A DNA stretch of 17,720 nucleotides from Candidatus Krumholzibacteriia bacterium (GTDB lineage Bacteria; Krumholzibacteriota; Krumholzibacteriia; G020349025). Below, one piece after another: positions 1-7,315 of the stretch (its first letter is position 1; each line of letters opens with the position of its first letter). Made by a program: the position numbers and the translations under genes. The notes under the pieces are model-generated. The model was not told the DNA's origin. It saw nothing but the letters and a program-made list of their open reading frames with translations, and did not search any database. Location: NCBI GenBank assembly GCA_035649275.1, contig DASRJW010000121.1, positions 1 to 17,720 on the forward strand, read 5' to 3'.

Positions 1-216
1 TGGAAGGACGAGATCGACCAGAAGTGCCCGGGCATCCGCTGGATCGACCACTACGCCCTCCTCGGCCCCTACGACTTCATGGACATCTTCGAGGCGCCAG
101 ACGCGGAGACGGCAGCGAAGGTATCGATGATCTCTCTTTGCCGCGGCGCGCTGCAGGCCGAATCCTGGACAGCGATTCCCTACGCGCGCTTCGTCGAGCT
201 GACCAAGCAGATCTAG
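1..216 (+). CDS. GYD-domain protein, C-terminal part (5' end outside window)
   Basis: Reading frame 1 is open from the first base to a TAG at 214-216 and gives 71 residues of a protein C-terminus. The segment YALLGPYDFMDIFEAPD, followed by a predicted helix (AETAAKVSMIS), is the typical core of the small GYD family. These are roughly 100-residue ferredoxin-like proteins of unknown function, and the family name comes from the G-Y-D motif, seen here as GPYD. The C-terminus ends in the usual region after a hydrophobic strand and helix (AIPYARFVELTKQI). The start codon and about 30 residues lie upstream of the window. Seventy bases separate it from the DUF72 gene. The assignment rests on motif recognition only, and no biochemical role can be given. 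Confidence 0.75.
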   Translation, partial: WKDEIDQKCPGIRWIDHYALLGPYDFMDIFEAPDAETAAKVSMISLCRGALQAESWTAIPYARFVELTKQI

Positions 217-286
217 CGCGGATGTGTGGGACAGCCGGCCTGGACGTCGACCTGCCCGCTTGCTAACGCACCTGGGATCTGAAGCA

Positions 287-1123
287 ATGCCCGAAACGCC
301 GGCAGTCGAGTCCGCAGAGAGCCGAGTGCGGCAAGCAGAGGTGCATGTCGGCACCTCCGGTTACAGCTTCAAGGACTGGGTGGGGCCCTTCTATCCGGCG
401 GGGACGAAACCGGCCGAACAGCTGTCCTACTACGTGCAGCGCTTCGATTGCCTCGAGGTGAACGTCACCTATTACAGGGTGCCTGACGCCAAGCTCCTGG
501 GCGGCATGGCCGAGCGCACGCCGCCGGACTTCCATTTCATCGTCAAGCTGCACGGCGACATGACGCATCAGCGGAGTCGCGATCCAGCCCTCTATCGTGA
601 TTTCGGTGCGGCCCTCGTTCCCCTCGCCGACACCGGGCGTCTCCGCGGTCTACTGGCGCAGTTCCCTTACGGCTTCAAGAACACCGAGGAGAACCGCCGT
701 TTCCTGGCGGAGATGCGCGAGCGCCTGGCGCCACATCCTCTGTTCGTGGAGTTTCGTCACGAAGGCTGGGCGGTGGAGCCGGTCTTCCCCTGGTTGCGCC
801 AGCTGGAGGCGGGGTACGTGTGCGTGGACGAGCCGCAGCTCCCGGGTCTCGTGCCGCCACTGGTGCGGGCGACGACGGAGGTGGGCTACGTGAGGCTGCA
901 CGGGCGCAACGCACAAACCTGGTTCGACTCCGGGCCCGAGAGGGGAGACCGCTACGATTATCTCTACAGCGAAGACGAGCTGCGCGAATGGGTGGCGCGC
1001 ATCCGCCAGCTGGTGCTGGAAACGCGCACGACCTATGTCTTCTTCAACAACTGTCATGCCGGCAAGGCACCCGCCAATGCGCAGGCGTTCAAGGAGCTCC
1101 TGGCGCAAATCGGCATCGGGTGA
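287..1123 (+). CDS. DUF72 domain-containing protein (YecE-like)
   Basis: This 278-residue protein matches the DUF72/YecE family along its whole length. That family has a TIM-barrel-like fold and no established reaction. Visible family landmarks are VGTSGYSFKDWVGPFYP near residues 21-37, LEVNVTYYRVP near 56-66, KLHGDMTH near 87-94, FRHEGW at 156-161, RLHGRN at 203-208 and YVFFNNCHAGKAPANA at 250-265. Length is normal for the family. I chose the ATG at 287 because the family begins a few residues before the VGTSGY strand; a longer version from 224 would add an Arg/Pro-rich stretch with no family resemblance. The ribosome binding site is weak. Fifty-eight bases separate it from the MATE gene on the same strand. 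The family call is firm and the function is unknown. Confidence 0.9.
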   Translation: MPETPAVESAESRVRQAEVHVGTSGYSFKDWVGPFYPAGTKPAEQLSYYVQRFDCLEVNVTYYRVPDAKLLGGMAERTPPDFHFIVKLHGDMTHQRSRDPALYRDFGAALVPLADTGRLRGLLAQFPYGFKNTEENRRFLAEMRERLAPHPLFVEFRHEGWAVEPVFPWLRQLEAGYVCVDEPQLPGLVPPLVRATTEVGYVRLHGRNAQTWFDSGPERGDRYDYLYSEDELREWVARIRQLVLETRTTYVFFNNCHAGKAPANAQAFKELLAQIGIG

Positions 1124-1181
1124 GCGGCGCTTCTGCTAGCCTGTTCGTCTCATTCTCACGGAGAGGAGCGGGCGCGCCCCG

Positions 1182-2606
1182 ATGCCGGACGAAAAGCTGC
1201 GCTCGACACGCCTCACCTTTCCCTCGGATGAACATCCCGAGCCCGCGGCGTGGAGCATCGAGCCGCGCAACGAGATCGTGCACGGGCCGCTGGATCGGGT
1301 CCTCCTGCGTTTGGCAGGGCCGGCGATCCTGGCCAAGGCGCTGTTTGCCGCCCTCGCCCTGGTGGACGTTTTCTGGGTGGGCCGCCTGGGTGCGGCGGCC
1401 ACGGCGGCGGTGAACACGGGCTTCTTCACCTCCTGGATCCTGCAAGCAGCGACGTTGCTCACCGCGGCGGGAATCCTGGCGCACGTGGCGCGGCACATGG
1501 GCGCCGGCGAGCGCGAGCAGGCGGGAACCGCGGCGGCGCAGGGACTCCTGCTCGGCGTTCTCCTCGGGGCGGTGCTCGGCGCCGCGTTCTGGTGGGTGGC
1601 ACCGCGGCTCTTCCTCCTTCTCGGCACGACGCCGGAGGTGCGCGAGCCCGGCATCGTCTACGTGCGCATCCTCTTCCTCGCCGCGCCGCTCTCGTTCACT
1701 GTGGTCAACAGCGAGTCCATCATGCGTGCCGCGGGCAACACCCGAACACCGCTCCTGGTCATGGGCGCCATGGTGCTGTTCAACGGTATTCTCGCGCCGC
1801 TCCTCATCTTCGGAATCGGGCCGTTCCCGCGTCTCGAGGTCATGGGCGCGGCGCTCGCCACGCTCTTGGCCCAGGTGCTCGCGGCGACCATTTTCGCCAC
1901 CCGGGCCTTCGCGGGCGATCGCAGCTTCCCTTTCGTGCGCGCCGCCCTGCTCCGCATCGACTGGGCGCTGGCGCGGCGGATTCTCCGGGTCGGTGTGCCG
2001 ACCATGGCGATCGGCTCGCTCTTTTCGCTCATCTATCTCTTCCTCTCCGGTGTGGCGGCGCGACTCGGGACGGCGGAGCTCACCATTCTCGGTCTCGGCA
2101 ACCGCACCGAGGCGCTCACGTACCTGGTCAGCTCCGGCTTCTCGGCGGCCACGGCCGCGGTGGTGGGGCAGAACCTGGGAGCCGGCGCCCCCGAACGAGC
2201 GGCCCGGGCGGCGTGGCGATCGGCGCTGTGGCTCGGGATCTACGGTACCGTCGTGGGCGCCGCGATCATCGTCTGGCCGCGGCAAGTGCTCGCTCTGTTC
2301 ACCAGCGACCCGGTGGTCCTCGAGCTGGGCACGACCTACACCCGGATTCTCGGTCTCTGTCACGGTCTGACGGCGGTGGAGATCGTGCTGGAGAACTCCT
2401 TCGCCGGCGCCGGCGACACGCTCCCGCCCATGCTCATCAGCGTTCCCATCAACGTGCTGCGCGTGCCCATCGTGTTGTGGCTCGTGCACGTTGCCGGCGC
2501 TGGCATCATCGGCATCGGGTGGTTGTTGTCGCTCACGGCGTGCCTGCGAGGCATCCTCGCCATGCTCTGGTTCCGCCGCGGCAACTGGGCGCACAAGAGG
2601 TTGTGA
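1182..2606 (+). CDS. MATE family efflux transporter
   Basis: This 474-residue, very hydrophobic protein should sit in the inner membrane and export drugs, toxins or metabolites in exchange for Na+ or H+, as MATE carriers do. The start of the first helix, ALVDVFWVGRLGAAATAAVN (about residues 59-78), is the characteristic MATE signature. The order of hydrophobic blocks fits the usual twelve helices in two halves: the second half begins near RILRVGVPTM, and AATAAVVGQNLGAG is the matching conserved loop. Length is typical. The ATG at 1182 has a clear purine-rich ribosome binding site (GGAGAGGAG, 1160-1168). A soluble, charged N-terminal tail of about 35 residues precedes helix 1. A possible extended -10 (TGCTAGCCT, 1134-1142) lies 40 bases upstream but has no good -35. 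The substrate cannot be inferred. It converges on the next gene with only eight bases between stop codons. Confidence 0.92.
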   Translation: MPDEKLRSTRLTFPSDEHPEPAAWSIEPRNEIVHGPLDRVLLRLAGPAILAKALFAALALVDVFWVGRLGAAATAAVNTGFFTSWILQAATLLTAAGILAHVARHMGAGEREQAGTAAAQGLLLGVLLGAVLGAAFWWVAPRLFLLLGTTPEVREPGIVYVRILFLAAPLSFTVVNSESIMRAAGNTRTPLLVMGAMVLFNGILAPLLIFGIGPFPRLEVMGAALATLLAQVLAATIFATRAFAGDRSFPFVRAALLRIDWALARRILRVGVPTMAIGSLFSLIYLFLSGVAARLGTAELTILGLGNRTEALTYLVSSGFSAATAAVVGQNLGAGAPERAARAAWRSALWLGIYGTVVGAAIIVWPRQVLALFTSDPVVLELGTTYTRILGLCHGLTAVEIVLENSFAGAGDTLPPMLISVPINVLRVPIVLWLVHVAGAGIIGIGWLLSLTACLRGILAMLWFRRGNWAHKRL

Positions 2607-2617
2607 GTGAGCGCTCA
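2592..2617. other. Small inverted repeats at convergent gene junction
   Basis: The junction of two convergent genes carries two short inverted repeats. One has CACAA at 2592-2596 paired with TTGTG at 2601-2605. The other is the perfect ten-base palindrome TGAGCGCTCA at 2608-2617, which includes the minus-strand stop codon. There is no T-run on either side, so this is not a standard intrinsic terminator. It is the only structure visible where both transcripts must end. Confidence 0.3.
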
Positions 2618-3556
2618 GGCGGGGTGGAGGCCGACTTCGGACAGGAACCGCTCGCTGTACCGGGCGGTTTGTGCCTCACCGCCTTGGCGCAGCATACGGA
2701 TCTGGCGTGCCAGCTCACGCAGGTCCTCGGGTCGATCGACGTCGGTCCACAGCGGCAGCAGTGCCGTGCGCAGACCGAATGACGTGGCTCTTCTCACGGT
2801 GTCGTCGAACGTGTGTGTACTGCTCCAGGCGATGTTGTGTAGCAGCCCTGGGCAGGGACGCCGCAAACCGATGGCCCAGTAGCCACCGTCCGCCGTCGGC
2901 CCGAGGACGAGATCCGCGGCACCCTCGGCGTGGTCCCCGCAAGGCGATGGCAGCGTGGGAGGCGCGGACCGTGCCGACGCGTCGCCCAGGTGGTCGCTTG
3001 GCCGATTCGCAGCCGCTCTGTCTCTCTGCTGGTCAGCCCCGTGTGTGTGTGGAGGATCGACGGTCTGGGCGGTTTCTGCCGGGCGACCGTCGTTCTTGGT
3101 CGCAGCCCCTCCGATCGCGGTCAGCCCGAGCCGCTCCATTCCGGCGCGAATGGTTGCCGCCTGCAGACTCGGACTGTCCGAACCGAGGATCAGTGCCGCT
3201 CCGGGCGCCGCTCGAGCTCTGCTGAGAGTGTCGAAGGCTTGCTCCAGACGCAATCCCAGGTCGCCGTCACTCTGTCGGCGGATGCGGAGCGCCGCCCAGC
3301 TCGCAGGGTCGAGACCACAAGCGGCCAGGCGCCTCCGCAGGTCCTCGACACCCTCGGCAGCCTCACACTGCAGGAAGAGAAAGGGCTTGGGAACGAGGCG
3401 GAGCGCGGTTTCCAGGGTATCCGCAAGGCTGGCGACGTGAAAACGTTCGGCTTCCTGACGCGTCAGCGCAGTTTGTAGGCGCGTCTTCACCGACTCGCCG
3501 CGAACGACCTTTGCAAAGACGCCCAGCACGGCCTCTCCCGGGTTCGGGTCTTGCAT
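2615..3556 (-). CDS. DUF2064 family glycosyltransferase-like protein (TIGR04282-type) with internal insertion
   Basis: This 313-residue cytoplasmic protein has the GT-A/nucleotidyltransferase-like fold of the DUF2064 (TIGR04282) family. Landmarks are LGVFAKVVRGESVKTRL (residues 11-27, the nucleotide-binding loop), ILGSDSPSL (123-131, the metal-binding Asp region), ADLVLGPTADGGYWAIGL (214-231, the DGGY signature) and TDVDRPEDL near 271-279. Family members are commonly about 200-240 residues. The excess is a Pro/His/Asp/Ala-rich stretch between about residues 146 and 212, between the SDSP and DGGY motifs, where relatives have a short loop. In the loop the usual AKxPxPGxxKTRL appears as AKVVRGESVKTRL. 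I chose the ATG at 3556 because the fold starts five to ten residues later. The same frame stays open far upstream, but that is antisense to the export gene. Some relatives sit in arsenosugar clusters, but nothing here supports that role. The substrate is unknown. Confidence 0.85.
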   Translation of the reverse strand: MQDPNPGEAVLGVFAKVVRGESVKTRLQTALTRQEAERFHVASLADTLETALRLVPKPFLFLQCEAAEGVEDLRRRLAACGLDPASWAALRIRRQSDGDLGLRLEQAFDTLSRARAAPGAALILGSDSPSLQAATIRAGMERLGLTAIGGAATKNDGRPAETAQTVDPPHTHGADQQRDRAAANRPSDHLGDASARSAPPTLPSPCGDHAEGAADLVLGPTADGGYWAIGLRRPCPGLLHNIAWSSTHTFDDTVRRATSFGLRTALLPLWTDVDRPEDLRELARQIRMLRQGGEAQTARYSERFLSEVGLHPA

Positions 3557-3578
3557 CCCCGGAGGGGCCGAGTATCGC
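3551..3578 (+). promoter_or_regulatory. Possible sigma-70-type promoter for the polysaccharide operon, overlapping a reverse -10
   Basis: In the 81-base divergent gap, TTGCAT (3551-3556) and TATCGC (3573-3578) are separated by 16 bases. This gives a plausible -35/-10 pair about 60 bases before the start of the export gene. On the other strand bases 3571-3576 read GATACT, preceded by TGC, which resembles an extended -10 directed at the DUF2064 gene; no convincing -35 was found for that direction. Matches are partial, so the call is tentative. Confidence 0.35.
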
Positions 3579-3637
3579 ACGCGGCCGGAAAGACAGGACG
3601 ACGGAACCGGGGCGCGCCGGGCAGGGGGCAGGGGACT

Positions 3638-6043
3638 ATGAGGATGCGGCGTTGGTGCGAATCCGCTTGGTTGCGTGTGCTCCTCGCCGCAGTGATGGTG
3701 AGCACGACGACGCCCAGGCCACGAGCAGAGGGCGAGGACCCCCAGAGCGCGCCGACCACCGCACCGAAGCAGCCAGATCCGCGGGCTTCCACGATCGATC
3801 TCTCGGACCCGATGGTGCGAGCGCGTCTGCGCGCCAAGGGTGTGGACCCGGACGAATTGCTCAGGCTCTTCAAGGAGCAAGGAATTCAAGGCACCGCCCC
3901 CGGAGCCCCGACGTCCCCACAGACTCCGACGTTCCCTCCGGTGACGCCGCCGCCAGGGCCCGTTGTCGCACCGGCGGACAGCACGGCGCTGCCGGATTCC
4001 GTCCAGGCGCAGCAAGCGCAGTACTTCGGCTACGACATCTTCCGACTTTCCCCCAAGACCTTCGAGCCTCTCGCCTTCGGGCCGGTGTCGCCGGACTACC
4101 TGGTCGGACCGGGTGACGAGATCATCGTCAACGTCTGGGGCGCCCAGGAGATGTTCACCAGGGTCGAGGTCAATCGGGAAGGCTACATCACCGTCCCCGA
4201 TCTGGGGCAGGTTCTGGTGAATGGCTACACGCTCGGGGGCTTGAAGGAACACCTGCAGCAGCGGTTGGCGAGGATCTACTCCGGCATCCGGTCCGACGGT
4301 TCGGGACGCACGTTGGTCGATGTCTCGCTCGGCAAGCTGCGGTCGATCCAGGTGTTCGTGCTCGGCGACGTGGTGCAGCCCGGTGGTTACACCATGAGCG
4401 CCACGTCGACGGTGATGACGTCGCTCTACTACGCCGGGGGCCCGACCCTCCAAGGCTCGATGCGGAACGTGCGCCTCATGCGCAACAACAAGCTGCTGCA
4501 AGAGATGGATCTCTACGACTACCTGGCGCAGGGCAACCGCTTGCAGGACACGCGGCTCGAGAACGGGGATGTCGTCTTCGTCCCGCCCGTGCAGGTGCGC
4601 GTGCAGCTCGAAGGCGAGGTCCAGCATCCCGCCACGTACGAACTGCGCTCCGGTGAGACATTGGCAGATCTGCTGGTGCTCGCCGGTGGTCTCAAATCCA
4701 CCGCACTCCTGGAGCGCGCGCAGATCGAACGCATCATCCCCTTCGACCAGCGCTCGCCGCGGGCGCAGGAAGACCGCAAGATCCTGGACCTGTCCCTGGC
4801 AGGCGCTGGACGGCCGGGCGAAGGCAGTGTGCTCGTGAACGGCGACATCGTGCGGATCTTCCCCATCGGAGAGATCCTGAAGAACATGGTCGAGCTCGTG
4901 GGTACCGCGGTGTACAAGCCCGGTACTTACGAATGCAGGCTCGGCATGCGCGTCGCCGACCTGATCGAACTGGCCGGCGGCCTGCTCGGCGACGCTTACC
5001 TCGGCTGGGGACATCTGGTGCGCACGCGGCCGGACAAGACGAAGTCGATCGTTTCCTTCAATGTGGGCGATGCCCTCAAGCGTGTCCCCGCGGCCAACCT
5101 GGAGCTGCAAGGGCTGGATGAGGTGCAGGTGTTCTCGATCTCGGACATCAGCGACCGCCATTACGTGCGTATCGAAGGGCTCGTGCGCAAGCCCGGCAAG
5201 TACGACTACTACGAGGGGATGACGGTGACCGACCTCATCTTCCGCGCCGGGGGGCTGCGCGAGTCGGCGTACCGCATGCAGGTGGAGGTGTCGCGCATCG
5301 ATCCCGAGGCGATCTCCGAGGGCAAGACGGCGTCGCTCTTCGCGGTGGCCATGGCGGATACCTTGGCGAATCCGAGCGAAGCCACGACCTTCAAACTGGA
5401 GAAGAACGACATCGTCTTCATCCGCGAGGTCCCCAACTGGGGACTGCAGGAGAACGTCTGGGTGACCGGCGAGGTGCGCTTTCCCGGCATGTACACGCTG
5501 ACCAGCAAGACCGAGCATCTGTCCAGCGTCATCAAGCGCGCCGGGGATCTCGAGCAGGGGACAGCGTATCTGCGAGGGGCGAACTTCATCCGCAAGAAAG
5601 ACAACACGGGACGGATGGCACTCGATTTCGAAGAGGCCCTGAAGGCTCGCAAGAAAGGCTACGGCAAGTTCGACATCGTTATGGTAGCCGGTGACAGCAT
5701 CCACATCCCGCGCGAGCCGAAGACGGTCAAGGTGGAAGGGGCTGTGGGCTATCCGTCGAGCGTGCTCTGGGAGCAAGGTCGCGATCTCGACTACTACCTG
5801 GAGCAGGCAGGCGGCCTGCTCGACACCGCCGACAAGGGCAAGATCCGGGTCGTCATGGCGAATGGCAGGGTGCACACTTCGGGTTTCTTCAGTTCACCCG
5901 AGCCAGACCAGGGTGCGCGCGTCATCGTACCGACCAAGCCAGAAAAGAAGGATTCAAACTCGCTGAAGACATTCGCTGAGATCATCACCATCCTCTCCGG
6001 TTTCGCAACGACGGCCTACCTCATCAGCCAGACGGCGAGGTGA
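3638..6043 (+). CDS. Polysaccharide export outer-membrane protein with six SLBB domains (Wza/OPX type)
   Basis: This 801-residue protein is likely the periplasm-to-outer-membrane exit channel for the polysaccharide made by this locus. Residues 1-30 look like a signal peptide (Arg-rich start, hydrophobic WLRVLLAAVMV); there is no lipobox. A Pro-rich linker follows to about residue 120. A Poly_export domain spans about 150-215 (DYLVGPGDEIIVNVWG). Six SLBB beta-grasp repeats then begin near residues 236, 319, 417, 508, 606 and 696, each with the pattern V.(G)xVxxPxxY followed by LxxxAGG. The last 25 residues (TFAEIITILSGFATTAYLIS, 778-797) form one hydrophobic helix, as expected for an OPX protein. 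Wza has about 380 residues and fewer SLBB repeats, so this is an enlarged version. The ATG at 3638 follows an AGGGG ribosome binding site; an ATG at 3644 is the alternative. It heads the operon, seven bases before wzz. Confidence 0.93.
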   Translation: MRMRRWCESAWLRVLLAAVMVSTTTPRPRAEGEDPQSAPTTAPKQPDPRASTIDLSDPMVRARLRAKGVDPDELLRLFKEQGIQGTAPGAPTSPQTPTFPPVTPPPGPVVAPADSTALPDSVQAQQAQYFGYDIFRLSPKTFEPLAFGPVSPDYLVGPGDEIIVNVWGAQEMFTRVEVNREGYITVPDLGQVLVNGYTLGGLKEHLQQRLARIYSGIRSDGSGRTLVDVSLGKLRSIQVFVLGDVVQPGGYTMSATSTVMTSLYYAGGPTLQGSMRNVRLMRNNKLLQEMDLYDYLAQGNRLQDTRLENGDVVFVPPVQVRVQLEGEVQHPATYELRSGETLADLLVLAGGLKSTALLERAQIERIIPFDQRSPRAQEDRKILDLSLAGAGRPGEGSVLVNGDIVRIFPIGEILKNMVELVGTAVYKPGTYECRLGMRVADLIELAGGLLGDAYLGWGHLVRTRPDKTKSIVSFNVGDALKRVPAANLELQGLDEVQVFSISDISDRHYVRIEGLVRKPGKYDYYEGMTVTDLIFRAGGLRESAYRMQVEVSRIDPEAISEGKTASLFAVAMADTLANPSEATTFKLEKNDIVFIREVPNWGLQENVWVTGEVRFPGMYTLTSKTEHLSSVIKRAGDLEQGTAYLRGANFIRKKDNTGRMALDFEEALKARKKGYGKFDIVMVAGDSIHIPREPKTVKVEGAVGYPSSVLWEQGRDLDYYLEQAGGLLDTADKGKIRVVMANGRVHTSGFFSSPEPDQGARVIVPTKPEKKDSNSLKTFAEIITILSGFATTAYLISQTAR

Positions 6044-6049
6044 CGACTG

Positions 6050-7231
6050 ATGGCGTCGAAGCGTGACGCGCCCAGCGAGGCGCGGGAACACGGTCAGGAG
6101 AAGTTCTACTCGGGTTCCGAGGTGGTGGCCACGGTCCCCGAGGGGCCGCCGCGCTCTGGCCAGGAACGTGCGTTGGAGTCCCGAGCCGGGAGCTTGCCGG
6201 CCGCCCCCAGTGAGCAGCCGCTGTGGCTGGACCAGGTGCAGGCGGGGACCGCCCGGGCTCCGTGGATGGAGCAGGGATTCCGCCACTATCTGCGCCTTGG
6301 GCTGCGCTACAAGAGGCTGATTCTCATCACCTTCTGTTCGACCATGGCTCTGACGGTCGCCCAGCTCTGGCTGCGCCCGCGTGTCTACATGGCGAAGGCG
6401 ACGATCCTGCCCTCGGCGGGTCAGAATCAGAGCGGTGTCATGGGTCTCATCGCCAGCTTCACGGGAGCCCCGCCTACTGCAGTCCTCAGCGAGGACGTGA
6501 GCTCGATCCTGTTCCCCAACATCTTCGAGAGTCGCACCGTGGGGCGCGAGGTTCTCGAGTCCACCTATCGTTTCCAGAAGGACGGCCAGGCCGTCGAGAA
6601 GACCCTGCGGGAGGAACTCGCCCCGGAAAGCCTGGACAAGGCATTGAAGCTCCTGTACCGCATCGCGTCGTTCGAGGTGAACAAGGAGACCGGAACGATC
6701 ACCGTGGCCGTCACCACGTTGTACCCGGAGCTCTCGGCACAGATCGCCAACCGATTCGTGGAGTCCCTCGAACGTCTGTGTCTCGAGATGAGAAAGACCA
6801 CGGCTCTCGGGAACAATGCGTTCGTTCAAGAGCGCTTGGACAAGAGTTTGGCGGAGCTCACGCTAGCCGAGCAGAGGCTGACGAATTTCCGCGAGCGGAA
6901 TATCCGCATGAACGACCCGGAACTCGATCTCGAGTACATGCGTCTCCAGCGCGAGGTGAGCTTCAAGCAGCAGATCTACATGAATCTGTCGAGCCAAGTG
7001 GAGCTGGCGCGGATCGAAGTTGCGAAGGAGCTACCGGTGGTGCGGGTTCTCGACCGCGCCGACACGCCCAATCTCCCCGTGCCGGTCCCGAAGCTCACCA
7101 CCCTGGTCCTGGGGGTGTTCGTGGGCGCTCTGGCTGCCGTCCTGTCTGTTGCGGCGGTCGAGGTCTTCCATTACGTACGCCGGGAGATACTCCTGTACCG
7201 GTCCACCTCGGCTCAAGGCTCCGCAGTGTGA
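6050..7231 (+). CDS. Wzz/GNVR-type polysaccharide chain-length determinant
   Basis: This 393-residue inner-membrane protein probably sets polysaccharide chain length or couples the polymerase to the exporter. It has the polysaccharide co-polymerase layout: a cytoplasmic N-terminal tail of about 85 residues, a first membrane helix (RLILITFCSTMALTVAQLWL, 89-108), a periplasmic domain with a helical, coiled-coil-prone part (about 235-320), a GNVR-like end LPVVRVLDRADTPNLPVPVP (328-347), and a second helix (LTTLVLGVFVGALAAVLSVA, 349-368). The short C-terminal tail has no Walker motifs or tyrosine cluster, so no autokinase is fused. The N-terminal tail is longer than in classical Wzz. The ribosome binding site GAGGTGA lies across the stop codon of the export gene, seven bases before this ATG, which implies translational coupling. 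I am confident of the family and less sure which polymerase it serves. Confidence 0.9.
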   Translation: MASKRDAPSEAREHGQEKFYSGSEVVATVPEGPPRSGQERALESRAGSLPAAPSEQPLWLDQVQAGTARAPWMEQGFRHYLRLGLRYKRLILITFCSTMALTVAQLWLRPRVYMAKATILPSAGQNQSGVMGLIASFTGAPPTAVLSEDVSSILFPNIFESRTVGREVLESTYRFQKDGQAVEKTLREELAPESLDKALKLLYRIASFEVNKETGTITVAVTTLYPELSAQIANRFVESLERLCLEMRKTTALGNNAFVQERLDKSLAELTLAEQRLTNFRERNIRMNDPELDLEYMRLQREVSFKQQIYMNLSSQVELARIEVAKELPVVRVLDRADTPNLPVPVPKLTTLVLGVFVGALAAVLSVAAVEVFHYVRREILLYRSTSAQGSAV

Positions 7232-7282
7232 GAATGTGGGGCTCCATCGGACCAAGCCCTCGGCAGTGTGTGGGCTCCATCG
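7223..7282. repeat. Imperfect direct repeat at the wzz/polymerase junction
   Basis: GCAGTGTG occurs at 7223-7230 and again at 7263-7270. Each copy is followed by GGGCTCCATCG (7239-7249 and 7272-7282), with an extra AGAATGTG-like spacer in the first copy. The first copy covers the wzz stop codon. The repeat fills most of the 84-base gap and looks like a local duplication that later diverged. Confidence 0.6.
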
Positions 7283-7315
7283 CGTCGCCATCATCCACCG
7301 GGCGGTGGACCATCC

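Noticed and set aside
1089-2594. A minus-strand open frame of 501 residues opposite the MATE gene
   Set aside because: It is extremely rich in Arg, Glu, His and Gly with no hydrophobic core, as expected for the reverse of a high-GC membrane-protein gene. The + strand MATE frame has clear family motifs.
2592-2617. Intrinsic bidirectional terminator between the convergent genes
   Set aside because: The stems are only five base pairs each and no T-run follows on either strand, so it is listed only as a small structural feature.
1250-2782. A + strand open frame of 510 residues overlapping the MATE gene in another frame
   Set aside because: Its composition is Arg/Gly/Ala/His-rich and low in complexity, it has no motif, and it runs past the MATE stop into antisense of the next gene.
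2615-3556. Arsenosugar biosynthesis role for the DUF2064 protein
   Set aside because: The family label sometimes carries this name, but no ArsM, ArsS or other arsenic gene is nearby, so the role is unsupported.
2615-5875. A minus-strand open frame of 1086 residues
   Set aside because: Only the part below 3556 resembles a protein family (DUF2064). The upper two thirds is antisense to the six-SLBB export gene, has the His/Arg/Leu-rich composition of a shadow frame, and shows no domain.
6050-7231. Possible tyrosine autokinase fused to the Wzz protein
   Set aside because: The protein ends about 25 residues after the second membrane helix; there are no Walker A/B motifs and no tyrosine-rich tail.
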